From the NCBI GenBank assembly GCA_004020315.1, contig SAQG01000007.1, positions 115,051 to 179,050 of the forward strand: a DNA stretch of 64,000 nucleotides, written 5' to 3'. A program made the position numbers and the translations under genes. The DNA is from Mesorhizobium sp. (lineage in GTDB: Bacteria > Pseudomonadota > Alphaproteobacteria > Rhizobiales > Rhizobiaceae). Below the pieces are notes generated by a model, which saw only the letters and a list, made by a program, of their open reading frames with translations, did not search any database and was not told where the DNA came from. Below, piece after piece: positions 1-7,810 of the stretch; within the stretch, counting starts at the first letter, position 1, and each line of letters begins with the position of its first letter.

Positions 1-17
1 GTTGCTTGGAGGCTATT

Positions 18-317
18 ATGGGAAAGCAACTTACATCGGCTGCGGCAGGCATCCTTCTGCTCGTTGGTGTCAGCGCCGCCGCCGCTCAGGACGTCATTAT
101 TCAACCCGAGCAGGACACCGTGATCCGGGAATATGTGAAAAAGAAACCGGTGGCATCACTCAGCCTTCCCGGCGTTGAGCTCAACATCGGCACAGCTCTG
201 CCCGAAACAGTCGAGCTTTACGAGGTGCCGGACGTTCAGTACCGCTACGTCGTCATCGACGGCCGAACCGTCCTGGTCGATCCAGGTACCCGCAAGATTG
301 TGAAGGTCTACGACTGA
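18..317 (+). CDS. DUF1236-type small periplasmic protein
   Basis: A 99-residue exported protein. The ATG at 18 is preceded by GGAGG at 8-12, five bases upstream, which favours it over the in-frame TTG at 6. Residues 1-24 form a signal peptide: a hydrophobic stretch ending in an Ala-rich cleavage region before QDV. The C-terminus (DGRTVLVDPGTRKIV) resembles the short DUF1236 module common in Rhizobiales, where the protein is thought to be periplasmic and has no defined biochemical role. The start of the window lies directly upstream, so a partner gene cannot be judged. The function is unknown; the family call rests on the C-terminal motif and small size. Confidence 0.7.
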   Translation: MGKQLTSAAAGILLLVGVSAAAAQDVIIQPEQDTVIREYVKKKPVASLSLPGVELNIGTALPETVELYEVPDVQYRYVVIDGRTVLVDPGTRKIVKVYD

Positions 318-657
318 GTTTACCCCTCACGCTGAAGCCCGTCATCCCGAAGGGTGCGGCGGGCTGGCGCCTTCTCAGGCTCGGCTGGATTTCTTCTGTG
401 ATGACTTCGAAGCGGGTAAGCCGGGAAAGACCGAAGCTCGTTGAAATGGCGGCGTCATTCGCATCACATCCCGTCGCCGTCGCAGCGTGTCCGCGGCCTG
501 GCAGTTGAAGGTGATGCATTCGTGAAGGCAATCGCAGATCGCCTGGACGCGCGCCCACCCGGGTGCGGTATTGCCAAAATCGGCATCGACGCTCAAGGCG
601 TTGATTTAAGCAAACTCCGGATTTGCCGCGAACAATTCCGATGCACGTTAGAGGCTG
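318..657. other. intergenic stretch without a recognisable gene
   Basis: These 340 bases separate the DUF1236-type gene from the convergent transglutaminase-like gene. Short open frames occur on both strands, but none has a ribosome binding site, a family signature or a convincing start. I see no strong terminator hairpin with a T-tract. Confidence 0.5.
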
Positions 658-1560
658 CTAATTTTTATCGATGCTGGCCATTGATGCCTGCTCCTTCACC
701 ACCTTGACCTCCACCGTCATGCCGAGAAAGCTCGACCCGCTGCCGCAGTAGCTTCCAGAAAGAGGGATGGCTTGCCCCGGATGCCTGGCCACAGCCACTC
801 TGATCAGATCCCGGTTGCCGACAATTCCGTTGGTGGGGTCGAACTCGACCCAACCCGCGCCAGGCAAATAGACCTGGCACCAGGCATGCGTCGACCCGCC
901 GCCGACGACAGAAGCGCTGTCGCGGTTCGGCACATAGACATAACCAGTCACAAACCGGGCAGCAAAACCGAGCGAACGAACCGCTTCCATCATGAACAGC
1001 GCAAAGTCTCGGCATGTGCCTCGACGCAGGTGCAAGGTCATGAGAGGCGGTTGCGTCCCTGATTCAGTTCGACGGGAATACACAAAGCTCTCGTGGATGG
1101 CGTAGCAAAGTGTCATCAACAATTTGCCCGTCTCGGTGTGCCCTTTGGCACTCACGAACTGTCGTGCCCATTTGCCGACCTCGTCGCCATCATCGAGATG
1201 ATGACGCTCGATGGTTTGGGTGAGGTCGGTTGCCTCGTCGGGATCATAGGAGAATGGATAGCTGAGTGCCGCGTCATCGATACGGAAATCAGGTGCATGC
1301 TGCGGCGTGTGATCGAGCCGAATGTCCGTCACGAAACGCAGTTCGTCGCCGGAGCCCTTGAAGTCGATTACCGCAACGCAGTTTCCGAAAACGTCATGGA
1401 TCCAGCGAATCTGTTTCGGCTCGGGGTCGACGAACAGGGCGTGATCCAGAAGTCGCTGATCGAAACTATCGCGCGGCCTGAACATCAGCCGGTGCTCGCC
1501 GAACGTCACCGGTTGCGTGTAGCGATAGACGGTCGTGTGCTTGACTGAAAAAATCGGCAT
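658..1560 (-). CDS. transglutaminase-like cysteine protease family protein
   Basis: A 300-residue cytoplasmic protein of the transglutaminase-like superfamily. An N-terminal bacterial transglutaminase-associated region (TTVYRYTQPVTFGEHRLMFRP) is followed by the catalytic core: Cys in RRGTCRDFA near residue 196, His in STHAWCQVY near 240, and Asp in VEFDPTNG near 255. This is the classic Cys-His-Asp arrangement. The ATG at 1560 has GAGG seven bases upstream; a longer in-frame extension to 1689 has no such site. The family includes proteases and amide-hydrolysing enzymes, and the substrate cannot be read from the sequence. It stands alone, convergent with the upstream small gene. Confidence 0.85.
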   Translation of the reverse strand: MPIFSVKHTTVYRYTQPVTFGEHRLMFRPRDSFDQRLLDHALFVDPEPKQIRWIHDVFGNCVAVIDFKGSGDELRFVTDIRLDHTPQHAPDFRIDDAALSYPFSYDPDEATDLTQTIERHHLDDGDEVGKWARQFVSAKGHTETGKLLMTLCYAIHESFVYSRRTESGTQPPLMTLHLRRGTCRDFALFMMEAVRSLGFAARFVTGYVYVPNRDSASVVGGGSTHAWCQVYLPGAGWVEFDPTNGIVGNRDLIRVAVARHPGQAIPLSGSYCGSGSSFLGMTVEVKVVKEQASMASIDKN

Positions 1561-1782
1561 TTGCTTGCCTCGACCACCTGCGAGATCAGCGCAATCATAT
1601 AATCTTTTTCGATGTGCAGCGGACAAAATGGGAGCCTCCGCCTCGACACTGGCCGTGTCGGGCGCTCGTGCACCGTAGGCCTTTTGCAATCTCTAATTGG
1701 TGGACTCTCTCAGTGCCGCGGAAGTTAATCTTTGCGCCAAGGAGGGGCCAAGGCGAGGAACGTCGCAACGGGAGGAAGCAAG

Positions 1783-1983
1783 ATGAACAAAGACTACGAT
1801 CTGGCCATAAACCACGACAAGCCTTACGAAATAGCTGCTTTCGCTGAAAAGCATGGCCTTACGAGAAGGGCTGCCGAGCTGATCCTTTTCGCCTATAGCC
1901 CGTCCCGAGCGGCGTGCGACACTGCCGCAACGGCTTTCCTCACGGCCGTCGCCGCACAAGCCAAGAGACAATCGGCGCGCTAG
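1783..1983 (+). CDS. small DUF3606-like protein
   Basis: A 66-residue protein. The ATG at 1783 follows a GGGAGGAAGCAAG ribosome binding site. The core (YEIAAFAEKHGLTRRAAELIL) looks like the helix-turn-helix-like segment of DUF3606 proteins and resembles the segment YVVRHFARQNGITPAQVHQLI in the gene at 3010, so the two may be distant paralogues. The function is not known; such proteins are often found among general-stress genes in Rhizobiales. It is followed by a strong hairpin terminator at 2091. Confidence 0.65.
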   Translation: MNKDYDLAINHDKPYEIAAFAEKHGLTRRAAELILFAYSPSRAACDTAATAFLTAVAAQAKRQSAR

Positions 1984-2090
1984 CTCTCGTTCCGAAAATC
2001 CTCAAGCGATGGGTGGCGTAGATCATCTCGTCACCGTCGCATACACGTCGCCCGCCACACATTTCGAAGCGGCAGGCTTTGGACGGTTTC

Positions 2091-2126
2091 AAGGCTGCGC
2101 CGATAACCGGCGCAGCCTTTGTTTCG
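2091..2126 (+). terminator. Rho-independent terminator
   Basis: A perfect 11-bp stem (AAGGCTGCGCC at 2091-2101 against GGCGCAGCCTT at 2109-2119) with a 7-base loop is followed by TTGTTTC. It probably ends transcription of the small gene at 1783. On the minus strand, after csbD, no T-rich tail follows. Confidence 0.75.
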
Positions 2127-2131
2127 AACGC

Positions 2132-2332
2132 TCAGGTGAGGCTTCTGGACCAGTCATCTATCTGGCGCTCTGCCTCTTCCTTGGCGATTCCATATCGCTC
2201 CTGAATGCGGCCTGCCAGTTGGTCACGATTGCCCTCGATGCGATCAAGGTCATCGTCGGTGAGGTCACCCCATTGCTCCTTGGCCTGGCCTTTGAACTGC
2301 ATCCATTTTCCCTTGATTTGATCCCAGTTCAT
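2132..2332 (-). CDS. CsbD family stress protein
   Basis: A 66-residue hydrophilic protein matching the CsbD family along its whole length: MNWDQIKGKWMQFKGQAKE, then WGDLTDDDLDRIEG and a closing RYGIAKEEAERQIDDW. CsbD proteins are small general-stress proteins of unknown biochemistry. The ATG at 2332 is preceded on its strand by AAAGGAGGAA, a strong ribosome binding site. It lies among other small stress-type genes (1783, 2529, 3010). Confidence 0.92.
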   Translation of the reverse strand: MNWDQIKGKWMQFKGQAKEQWGDLTDDDLDRIEGNRDQLAGRIQERYGIAKEEAERQIDDWSRSLT

Positions 2333-2528
2333 GGATTCCTCCTTTGCTGTTCAAAGGGAAATGCAAATGGACACCACACGTTCCCGAACGGCGGACCGCC
2401 GATGACGATTATTATTGGCGACGCAGCGAAAAGCCGCCGGGCGGAGCCGGCGGGGCCAGTTGGAGCGGGGGATCGAAGGGAACGATCCGCGTCTTGAAAT
2501 CACTCGACAAAAAGGTTCGTCAGCAGGA

Positions 2529-2792
2529 TCAGCTGGCGCGCGCCAAGGCGATCGATATGACGTTGTCCGCATCCGCCTCCGGTAGGTCGAACAGCATCGG
2601 GAGTTGGCGCGTCATGGCCATTTCAACGATCAACTCTTCAATGGAAGCTGTCGGCAGTTCGGTCTTGACGCTATTCGAGATCATCGAGGCAAGCTTGTGG
2701 ACTGGCACTGGTGCCGACTTCGCACGGTCGTCGAGCAACCTGCTGATTTCGATTACAACGTCTGCGTCAATGCTCTTTGGCAATTCGCGCAT
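2529..2792 (-). CDS. hypothetical 87-residue protein
   Basis: A predicted soluble, helical protein with no family I recognise. It starts MRELPKSIDADVVIEISRLL. The gene looks real because the ATG at 2792 has GGGAGGAAAA placed correctly upstream, and because codon use matches the neighbouring genes. Possibly a small stress protein by context (CsbD on one side, DUF3606 on the other). No catalytic motif, signal peptide or membrane segment is visible. Confidence 0.6.
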   Translation of the reverse strand: MRELPKSIDADVVIEISRLLDDRAKSAPVPVHKLASMISNSVKTELPTASIEELIVEMAMTRQLPMLFDLPEADADNVISIALARAS

Positions 2793-2940
2793 GGCTTTTC
2801 CTCCCTGGCCATATCATGCGCGTGCCAGAGGGCTGAGTCTCGAAAAATCGACGTATGAATTTAACCGAAGCCGTGCGTCGGCCCGATTGCTTTGGCCGTG
2901 CGTTCGAGCCTGCGGAAAAAGCGGTTTGGTATCACATGTG

Positions 2941-2965
2941 GCAACGAAATTGCCCGTTTTGCGTT
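2941..2965 (+). promoter_or_regulatory. possible EcfG-type (general stress sigma) promoter
   Basis: GCAAC at 2941-2945 and CGTT at 2962-2965 are separated by 16 bases. This is close to the GGAAC-N16/17-CGTT pattern known for EcfG-type sigma factors of alphaproteobacteria, with one mismatch in the -35. It lies about 45 bases before the DUF3606 start at 3010. The match is weak enough to arise by chance. Confidence 0.3.
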
Positions 2966-3009
2966 GGCCAATCATACATCGTGAGCAAACGCGACAAAGG
3001 AGAGTAAGC

Positions 3010-3294
3010 ATGACAGCCGACGCGGCGAAGCTCTATCCACGCCACCGGGACCGGATCTCCGGCAGCGAGGCATATGTGGTAAGGCATTTTGCCCGACAGA
3101 ACGGCATCACCCCAGCGCAAGTCCATCAGTTGATCAAGAGATATGGAAGCAACCGCGCCAAGCTGGTGGCTGCGGCGAAGGAACTTCGCGCGTCGCTTCG
3201 ACCGGATGTCCCCAAGGCCATGCTCGCCTCAGGGCGCCGCGCCGGGCGTCTCAGCGCCAGTGTTGATGCCGGAAGTGGCTTGGGGACGCAGTGA
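3010..3294 (+). CDS. DUF3606 domain-containing protein
   Basis: A 94-residue protein. The ATG at 3010 follows AAAGGAGAG. The N-terminal half (DRISGSEAYVVRHFARQNG, ending in a helix around HQLIKRYGSNRAKL) fits the DUF3606 pattern, in which an RI motif is followed by a helical pair. The last 30 residues are basic and low in complexity. DUF3606 proteins have no established activity. The gene converges on the YihY-type gene at 3333, leaving only about 40 bases between them. Confidence 0.7.
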   Translation: MTADAAKLYPRHRDRISGSEAYVVRHFARQNGITPAQVHQLIKRYGSNRAKLVAAAKELRASLRPDVPKAMLASGRRAGRLSASVDAGSGLGTQ

Positions 3295-3332
3295 GCGACC
3301 TGCGGAAAACAATCCAGCCGACGACTTCGTTT

Positions 3333-4253
3333 TCAGTCTTTTCGATCCTGGCCGCCGTCGCCGGCTCCTGTTTGCGATTTACTTGCTTCAATGGTCGCCT
3401 CTAGGTCGGACCGGCTGCCATATCGGACCGAGTAGGCTCGTGTAAATTCGGCGCCCAACAGAAAGATCTCCGACGAATAAAAGACCCACAGCAGCACGAC
3501 GAGCAGTGCACCGGCTGCCCCGTATGACGACGCGATGGCGCTGGTCCCGATATACCAGCCGATCAGCGACTTGCCGATCGTGAAGAGAAACGCCGTCGCT
3601 ACGGCGCCGACGCCAACGTCGCGCCATTGCAGCGCGCGGTCGGGCAGGACCTTGTAGATTGCCGCAAACAACAGAGCGATCAGGGCAAACGACACGATCC
3701 CGTTGATTGCGCTCAGGATGAGGGTGCCAAAGGGAAGATATGCGTTGATGATATCGCCAAGCGCCGTAATTGCAGCGCTCACGACCAGGGACACCAGCAG
3801 CAGAAAGCCAAGCGCCGCGACGAGACCCAGGCTGGCAGCGCGCGCCCGGACGAGCCGTGAAATCGATGTGCCAACCGGTTTGACTTTCCAGATCTCGTTC
3901 AGGGCAACCTGCATTTCGCCGAAGACGCCGGATGCCGCAACAAGCAGCGTGACGAGCCCCAAAATGCTGGCAAGAGTTCCCGCCTCTTTTTGTGACGCGT
4001 TCTCGATTGTCGCTTGCAAAAGCTCGGCGCTCTGCGGACCCATCAGGCCCGCCAGCTGGGCCGAAAGCGCCAGTTGTGCCGCATCGTTTCCGAAGGCCAT
4101 ACCTGCGATGGCGACAACGATGAGCAGGATCGGTGCAAGCGAGGTCGTGGCATAAAACGCCATCGCTGCGCCGTGGCTCAAGGCATTGTCATTGATGAAG
4201 CCGAGAATGCTCTCCTTAAGGAGGATCCAGCCCTCTTTTGCCACATTCCACAT
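3333..4253 (-). CDS. YihY/BrkB family inner-membrane protein
   Basis: A 306-residue polytopic membrane protein of the YihY/BrkB family (once misnamed RNase BN). The family N-terminus is clear: ILGFINDNALSHGAAMAFYA, followed by TTSLAPILLIVVAIAG. About six membrane segments follow, ending at FYSSEIFLLGAEFTRAY, a conserved family ending. The ATG at 4253 has GTGAGG upstream; a TTG at 4280 would add nine residues without a ribosome binding site. The tail is hydrophilic. The physiological role of the family is unresolved. Confidence 0.9.
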   Translation of the reverse strand: MWNVAKEGWILLKESILGFINDNALSHGAAMAFYATTSLAPILLIVVAIAGMAFGNDAAQLALSAQLAGLMGPQSAELLQATIENASQKEAGTLASILGLVTLLVAASGVFGEMQVALNEIWKVKPVGTSISRLVRARAASLGLVAALGFLLLVSLVVSAAITALGDIINAYLPFGTLILSAINGIVSFALIALLFAAIYKVLPDRALQWRDVGVGAVATAFLFTIGKSLIGWYIGTSAIASSYGAAGALLVVLLWVFYSSEIFLLGAEFTRAYSVRYGSRSDLEATIEASKSQTGAGDGGQDRKD

Positions 4254-4348
4254 GTTTTGCCTCACCTGCTTCCTTAGCAAGTAGAGGCAACACCGCGGCG
4301 GACCAGAGCATCAAGTTCGAGAACTCCTGGTCCGTTTGGATCCGGCGT

Positions 4349-5083
4349 TCAGTTGACGGATCTTGGGTTGTCTGGCTTGAGCTGTCCCGACCCCCTTTTT
4401 GCGAGACCTTCCTGCGTCGGGAAGGCCGAGAACGCCGCGATGGCCAGGAAGATGGGAATCCCCAATTCGAGAATTTCCTCGAACACTGTGGAGGTATGGA
4501 TCCGGGTGAGGTGGATGTCGAGAAATGTGAGATTTGATGGCGCCCCGTCGATGACCTTGGAAAGGACGGCGCAACCGATAGCCGCGGCAATGGCAACGGC
4601 AGTCGCTTCGCCGTGGCGAAGCCCGTGCACAAAGCTACGGAGGCCGTTTTTCAGGAGCAAATAGAACGCAACGGCGAGGGCGATAACGACCGTCGCGCCG
4701 ATTAGCTTTTCCAACAGCGGAACGTCAGGCGAGATATAAAGGGTGGTCTTGGTGATGTTGTGGGTCGTGAAATGTGCATGAAAGTCCAGCTCGCGCAGGC
4801 ACATCGCGATCGGGATGGCGACTAGGTACCACCGCTTGAGCAGGTCCCGATAGGACATTTCCCGGACAAGCGTTGCCACAACGATCAGATAGCCAGCGGC
4901 CGAGAAAACTTCAATTGGACCGCCCTCGCTGAGGTAAAACTTCCGTATGTCTTCGGGAAAGAAAGCGAGCGGAAGGGCGATGAGAAAGACGAGTACCAGC
5001 AGGGCAAGGCCCATTTGATTGAAATAGTGGCCTTTGCCGTAACCGATCTTTCTTTCGCTCCACGCCATATCTGTCTCGCCCAT
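4349..5083 (-). CDS. multi-pass membrane protein of unknown function
   Basis: About 244 residues with five or six hydrophobic segments, for example LALLVLVFLIALPLAFF near residue 25, then AAGYLIVVATLV, WYLVAIPIAMCLRELDFH, IGATVVIALAVAFYLLL and LGIPIFLAIAAFSAF. The sequence CLRELDFHAHFT lies in a probable loop and holds several charged and His residues. I do not recognise the family. The start is uncertain: ATG at 5083 or 5068, or GTG at 5119, none with a clear Shine-Dalgarno. It is transcribed in the same direction as the YihY-type gene and lies 95 bases upstream of it. Confidence 0.65.
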   Translation of the reverse strand: MGETDMAWSERKIGYGKGHYFNQMGLALLVLVFLIALPLAFFPEDIRKFYLSEGGPIEVFSAAGYLIVVATLVREMSYRDLLKRWYLVAIPIAMCLRELDFHAHFTTHNITKTTLYISPDVPLLEKLIGATVVIALAVAFYLLLKNGLRSFVHGLRHGEATAVAIAAAIGCAVLSKVIDGAPSNLTFLDIHLTRIHTSTVFEEILELGIPIFLAIAAFSAFPTQEGLAKRGSGQLKPDNPRSVN

Positions 5084-5227
5084 CTCTCTTTGCCGACTGT
5101 CTATTGATCGTGATTTCACTCAATTTGAAAGACTGCGGCTTTGTCAAGTTACCGCTCCGTAATGCCCGGCCGCTTGCCGGCGCTCTGACCGCGTGTCTTT
5201 GTAGCCGTTAGGCGACGACCCGTTCGC

Positions 5228-5345
5228 TCACGCCACCGACCAGCCGCCATCGACCAGTTGGCGTCGGTGATCAGCGACGCTGCCGGCGAGGTGCCCGCGA
5301 CGTCGATCGGGTCGCCGATGCGGCCGAGCGGGATGTGCCCACATG
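5228..5345 (-). pseudogene. remnant of a short-chain dehydrogenase C-terminus
   Basis: Read on the minus strand, this stretch gives IPLGRIGDPIDVAGT, the segment that precedes the C-terminus of many SDR enzymes. It then jumps to SPAASLITDAN, and after a one-base frameshift reads LVDGGWSVA and a stop at 5228-5230. The usual residues between AGT and SPAAS are missing, and nothing upstream encodes the Rossmann domain. This is a decayed gene fragment; its origin is unknown. Confidence 0.7.
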
Positions 5346-5495
5346 CTTCATCCCTGGACGCTATCTGGGCGGAAGACTATCCGCTCGCGGTGCGAAAGCC
5401 AGCCACAAGAAATTGCCGACGACGGCCGGTTTCGTTGGCAAAAGGTTACCGTTCCCTGCTATTCCCCTTTCAAATCAAAAGCAGTGGACTTGCGC

Positions 5496-6812
5496 ATGAC
5501 CAATGTCGCCCTGACCGGGCTTGCCCGCGATCTCGCCAAGCGCGCCGCGGAAGGCCGTCCGGTGCGCATCGGCGTCATCGGCTCCGGCGAGATGGGCACC
5601 GACCTGGTGACGCAAGGCATGCTGATGCCGGGTATTTCGGTGTGCGCGGTCTCGACCCGCCGCCCACACACCGCGCGTGATGCTGTCCGCATCGCTTATG
5701 GCGACGAGGCAATGGCACGGGAGGCCGATACGCCGTCGAAGGTCAGCGAGGCGATCGAGAGCGGAAAAATCGCCATCACCTCAAACGAGATGCTGGTGAC
5801 CAATCCGCTGATCGACGTCGTCATTGACGCCACCGGCAAGCCGGGCGTCGCCGCCGATTTCGACTTGATGGCGATGGAGCACGGCAAGCATCTGGTGATG
5901 ATGAATGTCGAGGCCGACGTCACCATCGGCTGCTATCTGAAGCAGCAGGCCGACCGGCTCGGGGTCGTCTATTCGGTCGGCGCCGGCGACGAGCCGTCGA
6001 GCTGCATGGAGCTGATCGAGTTCGCCTCCGCGCTCGGCTACACCATCGTCTCGGCCGGCAAGGGCAAAAACAACCCGCTCAACTATGACGCCGTCCCCGA
6101 CGACTATCGCGCGGAAGCGCTGCGCCGCAACATGAACCCGCGCATGCTGGTCGAGTTCGTCGACGGCTCGAAGACCATGGTCGAGATGTGCGCCATCGCC
6201 AACGCCACCGGGCTGGTGCCCGACATTGCCGGCATGCACGGCCCCAAGGCCAACCGCGATGAATTGGCCAAAGTGCTCATCCCGCGCGCCGATGGCGGCA
6301 TCCTGTCGAGGAAGGGCGTCGTTGACTACACTATCGGCAAGGGCGTGGCGCCCGGCGTCTTCGTCATCGTCGAGGCGACGCATCCGCGCATCGTCGAGCG
6401 CATGGATGACCTGCATATCGGCCACGGGCCCTATTACAGCTTGTTCCGGCCATATCACCTGACCTCGCTGGAAGTGCCGCTCACCGCCGCGCGCATCGCG
6501 CTCTATGGCAAGCCGGACATGGTGCCGCTGCCGAAGCCGGTTGCCGAGGTCTGCGCCGTGGCCAAGCGCGATCTCGTCGCCGGGGAGATTTTCGATGCCA
6601 TCGGTGAGACCTGCTACCGTTCCTGGACCATGACTGTCGAAGAGGCCCGCGCCAACCGCGCCGTGCCGGTCGGCCTGCTCGAAGGCGGCAAAGTGCTGAG
6701 ACCGGTCAGGAAGGGCGAGCTGCTGACGTCAGGCAATGCCGCGCCAGACCCGACGACCAGGCTCTTCGCCTTGCGCCGGCTGCAGGACGAGATGCTGTAC
6801 GGAGCGGGGTAG
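5496..6812 (+). CDS. NAD(P)-dependent oxidoreductase with SAF domain (homoserine dehydrogenase-like)
   Basis: A 438-residue cytoplasmic enzyme. The N-terminal Rossmann domain has a clear dinucleotide motif (RIGVIGSGEMGTDLV near residues 24-38). A middle region (SVGAGDEPSSCMELIEFA, GKGKNNPLNY) matches homoserine-dehydrogenase-like proteins that carry a C-terminal SAF domain, here from KRDLVAGEIFDAIGE to RKGELLT. In related proteins the substrate is a sugar acid or alditol derivative rather than homoserine; the substrate here is not determined. The ATG at 5496 is chosen because the Rossmann fold begins shortly after it; no strong ribosome binding site is visible, and GTG 5484 is possible. Confidence 0.75.
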   Translation: MTNVALTGLARDLAKRAAEGRPVRIGVIGSGEMGTDLVTQGMLMPGISVCAVSTRRPHTARDAVRIAYGDEAMAREADTPSKVSEAIESGKIAITSNEMLVTNPLIDVVIDATGKPGVAADFDLMAMEHGKHLVMMNVEADVTIGCYLKQQADRLGVVYSVGAGDEPSSCMELIEFASALGYTIVSAGKGKNNPLNYDAVPDDYRAEALRRNMNPRMLVEFVDGSKTMVEMCAIANATGLVPDIAGMHGPKANRDELAKVLIPRADGGILSRKGVVDYTIGKGVAPGVFVIVEATHPRIVERMDDLHIGHGPYYSLFRPYHLTSLEVPLTAARIALYGKPDMVPLPKPVAEVCAVAKRDLVAGEIFDAIGETCYRSWTMTVEEARANRAVPVGLLEGGKVLRPVRKGELLTSGNAAPDPTTRLFALRRLQDEMLYGAG

Positions 6813-6932
6813 TGCGGTACAGAAATTTGATGCGGGCAGGACAGAGGGGGCGCGAAGGATCGCTACCGAACGTTTGCTATTGCAACTGATCATCGACCTT
6901 CGCCGCCGACCGGCTTGCAACGCCTCAAGCAG

Positions 6933-7748
6933 CTACTTCCCCAATTCGATCGACCTTAGCCGTGCTGCTTCCACCGCTTCGGTAAGCAGATGGGTCAGCC
7001 GGTCCTCGCCCATCAGCACGGCAAGAGCGGCGGCCGTGGTGCCGTTGGGACTGGTCACCTGCTGACGCAGCACGCCCGGCTCCTCGCCGGTTTCGGCGGC
7101 GAGCGAGGCGGCGCCATAGACCGTCTGCATGGCCAGCAGCCTCGCGGTTTTGGCTGGCAATCCGGCCTTCTCGGCAGCCGCGGTCAGCGCTTCGATGAAA
7201 TGGAAGACATAGGCGGGGCCTGACCCCGACACCGCCGTCACCGCGTCCATCAGGCCCTCGTCGTCGATATCAGTCACTTCTCCGCTCGCCGAAAGCAGAT
7301 CGGCAACGAAACGCTTCGTGTCGTTGGAAACCAGCCGGTTGGAAAACACCACCATCATGCCCTTGCCAATGGCCGCCGGTGTGTTGGGCATGCAGCGCAC
7401 GATCGGCGCGCGATCACCCAGAATGGTTTCGAAAATGGCGACCGGCGTTCCGGCGGCGATGCTGACGAAGGTGGTTCGGCCATCATTGAAGCGCTTGTAC
7501 GCGGCAGTCACGTCGCGGATCACTTGCGGCTTCACCGCAATGACGACGATGGCCGGCACGGCATCTGCCGGAATGCCGCGGGCGTCGGCCGCAGCACTGC
7601 AGCCCAGCGCTTCGGCGCGCTTGCGCAAATCGGGATTGGGCTCGACCACGAAAACCGCCGCCGGGGGGAGCTTGCCCGATTTCACCCACCCCGAGAGCAT
7701 GGCGTAGCCCATATTGCCGCAACCGGCGAGAACAAGCTTGATCGTCAT
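6933..7748 (-). CDS. proC: pyrroline-5-carboxylate reductase
   Basis: ProC reduces 1-pyrroline-5-carboxylate to L-proline with NAD(P)H, the last step of proline synthesis. The 271 residues are the usual family length. The N-terminal dinucleotide site is LVLAGCGNMGYAML, followed by VVIAVKPQ and MPNTPAAIGKGM. The C-terminal dimerisation and substrate domain has TAVSGSGPAYVFHFIEAL and QQVTSPNGTTAAAL, both family signatures. The ATG at 7748 has GGAGG seven bases upstream. A palindromic repeat lies just before the gene. Confidence 0.95.
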   Translation of the reverse strand: MTIKLVLAGCGNMGYAMLSGWVKSGKLPPAAVFVVEPNPDLRKRAEALGCSAAADARGIPADAVPAIVVIAVKPQVIRDVTAAYKRFNDGRTTFVSIAAGTPVAIFETILGDRAPIVRCMPNTPAAIGKGMMVVFSNRLVSNDTKRFVADLLSASGEVTDIDDEGLMDAVTAVSGSGPAYVFHFIEALTAAAEKAGLPAKTARLLAMQTVYGAASLAAETGEEPGVLRQQVTSPNGTTAAALAVLMGEDRLTHLLTEAVEAARLRSIELGK

Positions 7749-7761
7749 TGGAGCCTCCGCA

Positions 7762-7810
7762 GAGCATCGGCCCCAAAAGTGGGTACCGGTTTTGGGAAAA
7801 TCCGATGCTC
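7762..7810. repeat. palindromic intergenic repeat
   Basis: GAGCATCGG (7762-7770) and CCGATGCTC (7802-7810) form perfect arms, with a second inner pair around CCCAAAA and TTTTGGG. From general knowledge, very similar GAGCAT...ATGCTC palindromes with an inner GTGGGtACCGGTTTT core are scattered through Rhizobiales genomes. The copy overlaps the 3' end of the polymerase gene by two bases and lies 14 bases before proC. It could act as a terminator or mRNA-end hairpin. Confidence 0.75.
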
